A stretch of DNA of 64,000 bases from an uncultured Bacteroidales bacterium (GTDB lineage Bacteria > Bacteroidota > Bacteroidia > Bacteroidales > P3). Positions within the stretch are counted from its first letter, which is position 1. Each line of letters opens with the position of its first letter. Shown here in pieces: positions 36,424 to 45,745 of this stretch. A program made the position numbers and the translations under genes. Where the stretch lies: positions 1 to 64,000 of the forward strand of contig ONGA01000015.1 in NCBI GenBank assembly GCA_900317285.1. Reading direction: 5' to 3'. The notes beneath the pieces are model-generated. The model made no database searches and was not told the DNA's origin. It was given only the letters and a program-made list of their open reading frames with translations.

Positions 36424-36453
36424 CAAAAATACAACAATTATTTAACGTGGCAA
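36424..36453 (-). promoter_or_regulatory. Promoter of the YD-repeat-like gene
   Basis: Minus strand: TTTTGCCACGTTAAA with TTG at 36453-36451, 19 nt, then TATTTTTG at 36431-36424, about 21 nt before the ATG. It shares the extended -33 box. Confidence 0.78.
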
Positions 36454-36462
36454 AATAATCTT

Positions 36463-37644
36463 TTAGGACTGCTTTATGAGGCGCAGGATGTTCATTTGAC
36501 CCGAGGGAGCGATGACGGTAAGAATGTATGTCCCGTCCTGATGGTTGGTCAGGTCAAGGCCATATCGCTCACCGCCCTCGGAAGTGAGGCGCACTTCCTC
36601 GCGGCGACCCATAACGTCTGTGAGCCAGGCCCGCGACACACCATCCATGCCGTTATCCAACTGGACCGTCACTTTGCCCGTAGAGGGATTGGGATAGGCC
36701 GTCACGCGCGAAGAATTATCCATGTCGGAAATCCCGAGAGATCCTTCGGTCACAGTGATAGATTGGGCAATGAAATTGTCTGCACTGTCGTAGTCGCCGA
36801 CACCGTTGGGGCGACCCACCTGGAATTGAATCGTACCTTCGCCAAGTTCTGAGGGCACAAACGTCACATCGACATCTTTGGTCCAGTATGGCCACAGATT
36901 CACCGAGATGGTGTTTTCCACCGGTGCATTGTTGCCAATTTGATAAGTATAGGAGAACGAACTCACATGATTGCGGCCAGTGTTCACCACATGCAAGGTG
37001 GCCGTAACCGGCTGACCTACGCTTATCTGCTGGGGCAGCGTCACGTTCTCTAACATGATATCGTTTTCAGGAATGTATTTCACCTCGACATCATCGATTA
37101 CCATATACTGTGAACAGTGTCCATTGCCATGAATCACGTCGTTGACAAAGGCGATATAAACGCTGTCACCTGCATAGGATTCCAACGAGATGTGTTGCGT
37201 CTGCCATTGCGGCTGCAATGTAACGAAGTCTATTGTATCTGTGAAATCCTCCTTGTTGGTGCCAGTGGTGGAGAGCAGTACATGGAACTGGCTAAAAACC
37301 ACACAATGATGTCTGAAGAGCAGCGACATCACCGAATCGGCAGGCAATGCAATACGTGGAGTGATGAGCCAGCGGTCACATGGATCCCACGTGCCATCGG
37401 CTATCAAAGTTACCGACATAGCCTCACCGTCCTTCTCCACTCCGTTCGGATACCACACTTGCCAACTCTGGTTGTACTGGCTGTACACCACATGGTTATG
37501 CAGCGTGTCGCCGTAAACCGTCCACCCTGCCGGCAAAGTCGTTGCCGGTGAGTTGTTTGAAAAATCTTCGTAAAAAATTCTTTGTGCCTTGGCACCGCTG
37601 ACCATCATGGTCATCATAGTCAGCAAAAATACAGTCTTTTTCAT
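36463..37644 (-). CDS. T9SS cargo with cleaved-adhesin-like domain
   Basis: 393 residues. Signal peptide MKKTVFLLTMMTMMVSGAKAQ, then a cleaved-adhesin/choice-of-anchor-J type jelly roll at about 22-190 (FYEDFSNNSPATTLPAGWTVYGD, CDRWLITPRI, YMVIDDVEVKY). A CARDB/Ig-like module follows at about 195-300 (ITLPQQISVGQPVTATLHVVNTGRN form). The type A sorting tail runs from VTAYPNPSTGKVTVQ to NILRLIKQS. The jelly-roll fold in this group binds carbohydrate or protein ligands; gingipain adhesins use it. Transcribed leftward; no convincing -7 box was found in the 128-nt gap upstream. Confidence 0.9.
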   Translation of the reverse strand: MKKTVFLLTMMTMMVSGAKAQRIFYEDFSNNSPATTLPAGWTVYGDTLHNHVVYSQYNQSWQVWYPNGVEKDGEAMSVTLIADGTWDPCDRWLITPRIALPADSVMSLLFRHHCVVFSQFHVLLSTTGTNKEDFTDTIDFVTLQPQWQTQHISLESYAGDSVYIAFVNDVIHGNGHCSQYMVIDDVEVKYIPENDIMLENVTLPQQISVGQPVTATLHVVNTGRNHVSSFSYTYQIGNNAPVENTISVNLWPYWTKDVDVTFVPSELGEGTIQFQVGRPNGVGDYDSADNFIAQSITVTEGSLGISDMDNSSRVTAYPNPSTGKVTVQLDNGMDGVSRAWLTDVMGRREEVRLTSEGGERYGLDLTNHQDGTYILTVIAPSGQMNILRLIKQS

Positions 37645-37772
37645 ATCCTTTAAGTGTTTAAATGAATCATATCAGTTTCACCATTTGATTGGCGATTCTG
37701 ATATATAGACGCACAAAACACCTAAAACGTTGACGATTTTAACAAACTTTATGAATTTTTAACAATTCAGCG

Positions 37773-38795
37773 TCAAAACAACTCCTGCTGGTTGCCGTTG
37801 GTTTTCAGCTTGCCAAGGTGCTGATAGGCGAGCATGGTGGCTTCGCGGCCGCGGGGGGTGCGCATGAGGTAACCCTCCTGTATGAGGTAGGGTTCGTAGA
37901 CCTCCTCGACGGTGCCGGCTTCCTCTCCGACGGCAGTGGCAATGGTGTTGAGTCCCACCGGACCGCCCTTGAACTTGTCGATGATGGTGGCAAGAATACG
38001 TATATCCATGTCGTCGAGGCCATTGCGGTCGACATTAAGGGCCTGCAAGGCATAGCGGGCGATGTCGAGGGTGATGGTGCCGTCGCCTTTCACCTGGGCG
38101 AAGTCACGCACACGGCGCAACAGGCGGTTGGCAATACGGGGGGTGCCACGCGAACGGCGGGCAATCTCGATGGCGCTCTCGGAGGTTATCTTCACCTGGA
38201 GGAGACCTGCGGAGCGGTTGACAATCTTGGTAAGTGTTTCGGAATCGTAGTATTCCAGGCGGCAGTTGATGCCGAAGCGTGCACGCAGGGGGGCGGTGAG
38301 CATGCCGCTGCGGGTGGTGGCACCGATGAGAGTGAAGGGTTTGAGATTGAGCTGTACGGAGCGTGCTGCCGGACCGCTTTCAATCATGATATCGATACGG
38401 AAATCCTCCATGGCGGAGTAGAGATATTCCTCGACCACGGGCGAGAGACGGTGGATCTCGTCAATGAAGAGCACGTCGTTGGGCTGGAGGGAGGTGAGCA
38501 GGCCTGCCAGATCGCCGGGCTTGTCGAGCACAGGACCGCTGGTGGTCTTGATGCTGACACCGAGTTCATTGGCGATGATATTGGAGAGGGTGGTTTTACC
38601 GAGACCCGGAGGGCCGTAGAGGAGCACATGGTCGAGGGGTTCGCCACGGTCCTTGGCGGCGCGGACGAAGACCTTGAGGTTTTCCACCACCTGCTGCTGA
38701 CCGGCGAAACTGTCGAATCCCGAGGGGCGCAAAGCGCGCTCTATATCTTTCTCCTGCGCGGAAACGGCACGGCTGTCGAGGTTGTCATTACTCAC
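37773..38795 (-). CDS. ruvB: Holliday junction branch migration helicase RuvB
   Basis: 340 residues, the standard size. Walker A GPPGLGKT (61-68), Walker [11 protein letters not shown], sensor 1 GATTRSGML, the arginine-finger PLRARFGI and the C-terminal winged helix ending [13 protein letters not shown] are all present. RuvB is the hexameric ATPase that drives branch migration with RuvA. Neither ruvA nor ruvC is adjacent, as is common in Bacteroidota. It has its own promoter and sits divergently from the universal stress protein gene. Confidence 0.96.
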   Translation of the reverse strand: MSNDNLDSRAVSAQEKDIERALRPSGFDSFAGQQQVVENLKVFVRAAKDRGEPLDHVLLYGPPGLGKTTLSNIIANELGVSIKTTSGPVLDKPGDLAGLLTSLQPNDVLFIDEIHRLSPVVEEYLYSAMEDFRIDIMIESGPAARSVQLNLKPFTLIGATTRSGMLTAPLRARFGINCRLEYYDSETLTKIVNRSAGLLQVKITSESAIEIARRSRGTPRIANRLLRRVRDFAQVKGDGTITLDIARYALQALNVDRNGLDDMDIRILATIIDKFKGGPVGLNTIATAVGEEAGTVEEVYEPYLIQEGYLMRTPRGREATMLAYQHLGKLKTNGNQQELF

Positions 38796-38842
38796 TGTTA
38801 TTATTTCTTTTACAAGGTGGAGGCCACCTTCGGTTCAGGGTG

Positions 38843-38872
38843 CAAAAATATCACTTTTTCGCGACATGGCAA
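38843..38872 (-). promoter_or_regulatory. ruvB promoter with extended -33 box
   Basis: Minus strand: TTTTGCCATGTCGCG with TTG at 38872-38870, 19 nt, then TATTTTTG at 38850-38843. The leader to the ruvB ATG is about 40 nt. Confidence 0.8.
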
Positions 38873-38944
38873 AATAAAAATGCTAACAACCACAATATTT
38901 TATGTAATCGCGCGTTAAACAGCATAAAAAACAAAGAACAAAAG

Positions 38945-39784
38945 ATGAAACCGATTATTGTTGGAACCGACTTCTCCGAAGGTTCGTACATGGCACTTGA
39001 ACTTGCCATCGATGTCGCCAACCGTTTCCAGAGCGACATTATCCTTATCTGGGCACGCCGCGAGAAACTGCTTTTCAGCGACGAGCAACTCGACACGATG
39101 ACCAACCTGGCGCAGGACAAGTTGCAGATGCTGTGCGACAAGTACCAGCCCGCCATGAAATACGGCAAGCTGCGCTGGCAGATCACCAACGGAAAGGTGG
39201 CTCCGGCCCTCGCCACTACCGCCACCCGCGAACTGGCGTCGATGATTATCATCGGTACCAACGGTGCATCGGGTTTTGAGAAATACTGGATGGGAAGCCA
39301 GGCCGTGCGCATCGTGCAGGACTCGCCCTGCCCCGTGCTCACCGTGCGTCAGGGCTATGACTTCCACAAGCAGCTGGAGCGCATCGTGGTGCCCATCCGC
39401 GTCAACTCCAACTCGCGCCAGAAAGTGCCGCCTGCCGCCTCGATGGCGAAGATTTTCGGTTCGGAGGTGCATGTGCTCGGTCTGCTTGACCTCAAGGAAG
39501 AGGAAGCCACGCTGAGAACCTACGTGCAGCAGTCCACCGACTATCTTGAGAAGGAGGGCATCCCCTACAAGTTCGAGATACGGAAATATTCCAGCTATTG
39601 CGACACAGTGCTGAACTATGCCGACGACATCCAGGCCGACTTGCTGGTCATCAATACCGAGCAGGACCGCGTCATCTCGCAGATATTCCTCGGCACCAAC
39701 GCCCAGCAGATTGTGCACCGTTCGCAGATTCCCGTGCTCTGCATCCATCCTGCCGATTACATCAACGTTTCGGCGAAGATCTAA
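38945..39784 (+). CDS. Universal stress protein, tandem UspA domains
   Basis: 279 residues from the ATG at 38945; the upstream in-frame extension lies in the ruvB promoter and is rejected. The first Usp domain begins MKPIIVGTDFSEGSYMALELAID and ends with the nucleotide-loop-like IIGTNGASGFEKYWMGSQAVRIV. The second half (from LERIVVPIRVN) is a more diverged Usp domain ending QIVHRSQIPVLCI. Usp proteins bind ATP or other ligands and support survival under stress. The stop codon is directly followed by the flavoprotein ATG. Confidence 0.9.
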   Translation: MKPIIVGTDFSEGSYMALELAIDVANRFQSDIILIWARREKLLFSDEQLDTMTNLAQDKLQMLCDKYQPAMKYGKLRWQITNGKVAPALATTATRELASMIIIGTNGASGFEKYWMGSQAVRIVQDSPCPVLTVRQGYDFHKQLERIVVPIRVNSNSRQKVPPAASMAKIFGSEVHVLGLLDLKEEEATLRTYVQQSTDYLEKEGIPYKFEIRKYSSYCDTVLNYADDIQADLLVINTEQDRVISQIFLGTNAQQIVHRSQIPVLCIHPADYINVSAKI

Positions 39785-41041
39785 ATGGATTACGACGTCA
39801 TAGTGGTTGGTGGCGGAGCGGCAGGACTGATGTCCGCCTGCACAGCTGCCGAACGCGGCAAGCATGTGTTGTTGCTGGAAAAAATGGACCAGGCCGGACG
39901 CAAACTGCGCATCACCGGCAAAGGCCGCTGCAACCTTACCAATACCAACCCTTTGCGTGACACCCTTCCACATATCGGCAGCAGTACGGCCGGCGCCACC
40001 AACAAGCCCGGCCAGACGGGGGGCGTATGGCTGAGAAACGCCTACGGACGCTTTTTTGCCCCCGAGTTGATGGAGTGGTTCGAGCAACGTGGCGTGGAGC
40101 TGACGGTGGAACGCGGCAACCGCGTCTACCCCTCCAGCGGGAAAGCGCTCGACATCTTCCTCGCCCTCATCGGCGAACTGGAGCAGAATCCCAACGTCAC
40201 CATCCGCAAGAACACCACCGTCAAAAGTATAGAAACATTTGAAGGCCAGGCCACCGCCGTCATTCTGGAGAAAGGCGAGCGCATCCCCTGCCGACACATC
40301 GTCCTTGCCACGGGAGGTCTCTCCTACCCCACCACCGGCTCTACCGGTGCGGGCTACCGCATGACCCAAGAGCTGGGACATGCCGTCGTCGAACCCGTCC
40401 CTTCACTCGTGGCCCTCAAATGCGAGGAGATGATTCCAGAGGAGATGGTGGGTTTTCAACTGAAGAACGTAAAACTGACGGTTGAAGGGAAAGATTTTTT
40501 CGGCGAGATGACCTTCGTCAAAGATGGTTTGGCGGGACCTATAGTTTTAAGTGCCAGCCGCATCGCCAGCCGTCCCCTTCATCGTGGCGAGACACTCACG
40601 GCATCGCTGGACCTGAAGCCCGCCCTTTCACCCGAACAGCTCGACAGACGCCTGCTCTCCGACATCGACACCAACGGCACGCGTGTCTTCAACGATGCCC
40701 TTCGCCTATGGTTGCCTGCCGAACTGATACCGCTGGCGCTGAAACAACTGCATATAGAATATTACAAACGCCTACACCAGATCACCGGTGAAGAACGCCG
40801 TCGCCTGCGCGACTGGCTGAAGGGCATCAAATTTACATTGAAAGGCACCCACGACTGGAACGAGGCCATCGTCACCCAGGGGGGCGTGTCGCTGGCGGAG
40901 GTGAATCCCAAGACCATGGAAAGCCGCCTCGTCAAAGGCCTTTACATCGTCGGCGAGCTGCTCGACCTCGATGCCGACACCGGCGGATACAACCTGCAGA
41001 TAGCCTTCAGCACCGGCCATGCAGCCGGCGAAGCGATATAA
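39785..41041 (+). CDS. HI0933-family NAD(P)/FAD-dependent oxidoreductase
   Basis: 418 residues. The dinucleotide-binding motif VVGGGAAGLMSA (8-19) opens the protein, followed by GRKLRITGKGRCNLTN, the HI0933/YhiN/BaiN signature. HIVLATGGLSYPTTGSTGAGY is the second FAD motif, and the C-terminal VGELLDLDADTGGYNLQIAFSTG closes the fold. BaiN reduces bile-acid intermediates in Clostridium, but most members have no known substrate, so only the cofactor can be stated. It starts with no gap after the universal stress protein gene, suggesting co-translation. Confidence 0.92.
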   Translation: MDYDVIVVGGGAAGLMSACTAAERGKHVLLLEKMDQAGRKLRITGKGRCNLTNTNPLRDTLPHIGSSTAGATNKPGQTGGVWLRNAYGRFFAPELMEWFEQRGVELTVERGNRVYPSSGKALDIFLALIGELEQNPNVTIRKNTTVKSIETFEGQATAVILEKGERIPCRHIVLATGGLSYPTTGSTGAGYRMTQELGHAVVEPVPSLVALKCEEMIPEEMVGFQLKNVKLTVEGKDFFGEMTFVKDGLAGPIVLSASRIASRPLHRGETLTASLDLKPALSPEQLDRRLLSDIDTNGTRVFNDALRLWLPAELIPLALKQLHIEYYKRLHQITGEERRRLRDWLKGIKFTLKGTHDWNEAIVTQGGVSLAEVNPKTMESRLVKGLYIVGELLDLDADTGGYNLQIAFSTGHAAGEAI

Positions 41042-41047
41042 AACAAA

Positions 41048-41398
41048 TTGAATATAAAAAGATTGACACTCATCCTTTTGGCCACAATGGCGCTGCTGCT
41101 GCCGACACAAAGTCTGGCGGCAGGGACAGCCACACGGCACACACAGGAGGGCATCAATCCCTTTGACGACAGGCCACAATGGCAGGAAATAGGCCTCTAT
41201 GACGTGCTGGTCTTCACAGGCAGCAGCACATTGACGGCGCCGACCACGGTGCGTGTGGTACACGACAACCCCTCTGTCACCACCGCCGGAGCCGTGGAAA
41301 TTCTCGGACGTCACTACAAGACGCTCCGGACCGCCACCCATGGTAGTCGTCGCACCGTCGGCGGGTACATCTACCTGATATGCTGTCTCAGACTCTGA
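41048..41398 (+). CDS. Small exported protein of unknown function
   Basis: 116 residues if the TTG at 41048 is the start, which gives a good signal peptide (NIKRLTLILLATMALLLPTQSLAA). The only early ATG (41087) would cut it. The mature part (about 90 residues, TRHTQEGINPFDDRPQWQEIGLYDVLVF) has no recognised motif, and a hydrophobic YIYLICCLRL closes it. It starts 6 nt after the flavoprotein gene. I do not recognise the family. The unusual start and odd end leave open that it is decayed. Confidence 0.5.
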   Translation: MNIKRLTLILLATMALLLPTQSLAAGTATRHTQEGINPFDDRPQWQEIGLYDVLVFTGSSTLTAPTTVRVVHDNPSVTTAGAVEILGRHYKTLRTATHGSRRTVGGYIYLICCLRL

Positions 41399-41538
41399 TT
41401 TGATTCGTTTCCCACTTCTTTTTTGGCAATACGCTGACTAAAACGAACAGCCGCAAAGGAAACAGCCCGTTCGTGTTGTCATATCATCGTATCGCCATGT
41501 GTTTCCATATCATGTTAAAACCAATCAAATCCAAAAAG

Positions 41539-42027
41539 ATGGAATATATAAGAAAATCAATATATAAACAGCCCGAGATACGCCATGCGCTGCTGCCGCT
41601 GTGGTCGGCATGGGTGCTGGTTGCAATTGGCGCAGTTTGCGGTGTTGTGTCGCTGATGGTTGCTACGGAATCCGACGTTGTATCCTCAATGCTGACGGGA
41701 GGTCTGATAGTAGGAGTCTGCGCACTGGTTACCGTACTGTGCTACTGGCTTTTCGGCGACAGCCGCCGGCCCTATAGCCGTGAGCTGAAAAGCGTGCTGG
41801 AACCCACCTACGCCTACTACCCCCTCAGCGCAGAAACGGCATTGGTGAGTGCATTGAAATCGGGCGACGAAAAGGCGCTGGACAACATCAAGCGCCAGGC
41901 CAAGCCCGAACTGGCACTGGTGCGCTACAGCGACAAAGCCGAGCGCATCTACTACTCGCAACTCACTCGCGTCGAGGGGCGCAAATACATTCCCCTCACA
42001 GAAATCATCATCAATAAAACAAAATAA
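41539..42027 (+). CDS. Two-TM membrane protein, paralogue of the next gene
   Basis: 162 residues from the ATG at 41539; a GTG at 41473 would add 22 residues. Two transmembrane helices (about 22-42 and 50-70, WSAWVLVAIGAVCGVVSLMV and GLIVGVCALVTVLCYWLF) are followed by a cytoplasmic alpha/beta domain of about 85 residues, with SAETALVSALKSGDEKALDNIK then ELALVRYSDKAERIYYSQL. The gene 13 nt downstream encodes a similar layout and matching segments, so the pair are diverged duplicates. No family is recognised. They precede a remnant of an antiporter gene. Confidence 0.7.
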   Translation: MEYIRKSIYKQPEIRHALLPLWSAWVLVAIGAVCGVVSLMVATESDVVSSMLTGGLIVGVCALVTVLCYWLFGDSRRPYSRELKSVLEPTYAYYPLSAETALVSALKSGDEKALDNIKRQAKPELALVRYSDKAERIYYSQLTRVEGRKYIPLTEIIINKTK

Positions 42028-42040
42028 CAAAAAAACAATT

Positions 42041-42562
42041 ATGAATACCATAGAACAATATATTGAAGCCGAGATGGTCGGCAAAATGAAACGCAAATCC
42101 AATTCTCCGATCCCCAACCTTTTGGTACTTGCCTGTGGCATAGTCCTGCTGGTGGTGCTGCACAAAGTGCCGATGAGCGATAGCCTGACGGCCACCTGCC
42201 TCACCCTGGGCCTGTTGGGGACTGCCGTAGGCGTTGTGCTGACGGCAATGAGTCTAAGCGGCTCGATGACGCACTACGTCTACCTCCCCACTGGCAGCCG
42301 CATGAAAAAACGCAAGGTTTATCTTGGGCTTGACGACTATAGCCTGGCGGTCGAAGCAATTGCTTCCGGCAACTACAAGAGCCTGTCCACCCTGCAGGTC
42401 ACGAACACCTCGAACGGTGCCTTGCAACTGCTGTACAGCCGCGACGGAGCGATAGCCCTCGTGCAGGCAGGACGCTACGACACCGGCCACTTCGAGCCCG
42501 AGACCCCTGTGGCATGCCTCACCGGCGTCGAAACCGCAACAATACAACACCTATGCAAATAG
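42041..42562 (+). CDS. Two-TM membrane protein, paralogue of the previous gene
   Basis: 173 residues. Two transmembrane helices (about 25-42, LLVLACGIVLLVVL, and 50-70, CLTLGLLGTAVGVVLTAMSL) are followed by a soluble domain. Its YSLAVEAIASGNYKSLSTLQ and GALQLLYSRDGAIALVQAGRYD match the corresponding parts of the preceding protein. The function is unknown. Its last ten nucleotides contain the ATG (42553) of the antiporter remnant, so in the ancestor it was translationally coupled to an antiporter. A role linked to ion transport is possible but inferred only from that. Confidence 0.72.
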   Translation: MNTIEQYIEAEMVGKMKRKSNSPIPNLLVLACGIVLLVVLHKVPMSDSLTATCLTLGLLGTAVGVVLTAMSLSGSMTHYVYLPTGSRMKKRKVYLGLDDYSLAVEAIASGNYKSLSTLQVTNTSNGALQLLYSRDGAIALVQAGRYDTGHFEPETPVACLTGVETATIQHLCK

Positions 42563-42700
42563 AGCTCTTTCTCCTGATTCTATCTACCCTTTTCTTTGCC
42601 AGTAACTGGCAGGCAAGGCGGGCAACCGTTTCGGTGTGCCTGCCTTGCTCCTCTTCCTTGGGGTGGGCATGCTCTTCGGCACCGACAGCCTCGGTCCCGC
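42553..42700 (+). pseudogene. N-terminal remnant of a K+/H+ antiporter (CvrA/NhaP2-like), frameshifted and truncated
   Basis: From the ATG at 42553 the frame reads MQIELFLLILSTLFFASN. After one missing base near 42607 the next frame reads AGKAGNRFGVPALLLFLG and VGMLFGTDSLGP. This is the conserved first helix and FGVPxLLLFLxVGMLFGxDxLG motif of the potassium/proton antiporters common in Bacteroidota. Homology stops at about 42698, precisely where the convergent ABC-F gene ends (stop at 42701). About 50 of the expected 480 or more residues remain. It could be a genuine deletion junction or an assembly join. Confidence 0.7.
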
Positions 42701-44608
<1,908 letters not shown>

Positions 44609-44627
44609 AACGGGATATGAGCCGCAC

Positions 44628-44663
44628 AAAAAAGAGGAGTCGAGGGTGTAACCTCAACTCCTC
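44628..44663 (-). terminator. Terminator of tonB
   Basis: Minus strand: GAGGAGT/ACTCCTC (44657-44663 with 44634-44640), a G-U step, then GAGG/CCTC around a short loop, followed by six T. It begins 26 nt after the tonB stop, insulating the ABC-F gene, whose ATG lies 20 nt further on. Confidence 0.85.
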
Positions 44664-44688
44664 CACTATGTTTCACTAAAAACTGTTC

Positions 44689-45375
44689 TTACTGAAGTGA
44701 GAAGTTGACGGGGAGGTTGAACTGTACACGGACAGCTTTGCCGCGCTGCTTGCCGGGGGTCCACTTGGGCATGGACTTGATGACACGGATAGCTTCGGCG
44801 CCGCAACCACCACCGATGTCGCGGAGGACTTTGGGGTTGGCGATGCTGCCGTCGCGCTCGACCACGAAGGTGACATAGACCTTACCGGTGATGTTGTTGT
44901 CGCGAGCGAGCTGCGGGTACTTGATGTTCTGGGCGAGGTACTTGTAGAGGGCTTCCATGCCACCGGGGAACTCAGGATCGTTCTCAACGACAGTGAAGAT
45001 GGTAGTTTCCTCCACTTCTTCCTCCTCCTCGATCTGTACGGGAGCGATTTCGATGTTCTGAGTGTTTTCATCGACCTCAGCATTGACAACGAGCTCGTTT
45101 TCAATGACTTTGTCGTCGGAGACGATTTCAAGCACTGTGGTCACTTCGGGTGCCTCGGGGGGAGGGGGAGGGGGAAGTTCCTGTTCCTGGGTCTGGATGA
45201 TGATTTCTTCCTCTTCCTGTACGGCTTCGCGCTGGAAGACGGTGGTCTCATCAGCATCGGAGGATTTGATGTTGAAGGCGACGAGGCAGGCGAAGAGAAT
45301 CACCACCAAGCCAATCTCCAGGTAGAGACCTCTGCGTTTTTCGAGGTCGGCTTTCGGATTTTTCTTCAGTTCCAT
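44689..45375 (-). CDS. tonB: Energy transducer TonB
   Basis: 228 residues. One N-terminal transmembrane helix (about 18-36, LYLEIGLVVILFACLVAFNI) precedes a long Glu/Pro-rich periplasmic spacer with a PPPPPPEAPE stretch. The TonB C-terminal domain (about 145-228) includes EFPGGMEALYKYLAQNIKYP, GKVYVTFVVERDGSI and MPKWTPGKQRGKAVRVQF. TonB carries proton-motive energy from ExbB-ExbD to outer-membrane transporters. exbB and exbD are not in the window. The PEFPGG start is typical of the many Bacteroidota TonB paralogues. It is followed by its own terminator. Confidence 0.93.
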   Translation of the reverse strand: MELKKNPKADLEKRRGLYLEIGLVVILFACLVAFNIKSSDADETTVFQREAVQEEEEIIIQTQEQELPPPPPPEAPEVTTVLEIVSDDKVIENELVVNAEVDENTQNIEIAPVQIEEEEEVEETTIFTVVENDPEFPGGMEALYKYLAQNIKYPQLARDNNITGKVYVTFVVERDGSIANPKVLRDIGGGCGAEAIRVIKSMPKWTPGKQRGKAVRVQFNLPVNFSLQ

Positions 45376-45498
45376 ATTATTGTATTTTAATTGTTTAACC
45401 TACTTTTCGGGGTTTTGTGAGCCCCTACTTTCACACCGCTAAATTACAAAAAAATTTTGAATTACAAACAATTTTTTGTGAAAAAGTTTATTTTTTTT

Positions 45499-45745
45499 GT
45501 CCTATGTAGGAGAAAACGTTTGTCCTATGTCGGGTGGCGGTGGCTCCTATGTAGGAGGGGGTGATTGTCCTATGTAGGAGAAAAAAAATGTCCTATGTCG
45601 GGGAGGCCGAGGGAGAGATTTCTCCTATGTCAAGAAAAAAAATGTACTATTGTTGTACTACCATTTTACTACCTTTCTATATCGGTTCTCCTATCATTCT
45701 ACTATGATGCGTATATGATGCGTCTATGATTCTCCTATGTCGGGG
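45499..45745. repeat. CTATG repeat array, copy B
   Basis: CTATG units at 45502, 45525, 45547, 45570, 45593 and 45624 (spacings 23, 22, 23, 23, 31), several as near-palindromic TCCTATGTAGGA. They are followed by the same 20-bp (45668-45687) and 22-bp (45702-45723) blocks found in copy A, and a final CTCCTATGTCGGGG. Its end overlaps the last codons of the addA-like gene. The 45376-45723 gap otherwise holds only a poor TAATTTAG candidate -7 box for tonB; no gene is seen. Confidence 0.85.

Noticed and set aside
45440..45480. tonB promoter TAATTTAG
   Set aside because: The -7 match is poor (TAATTTAG rather than TAnnTTTG) and several T runs give equal alternatives; not listed as a feature.
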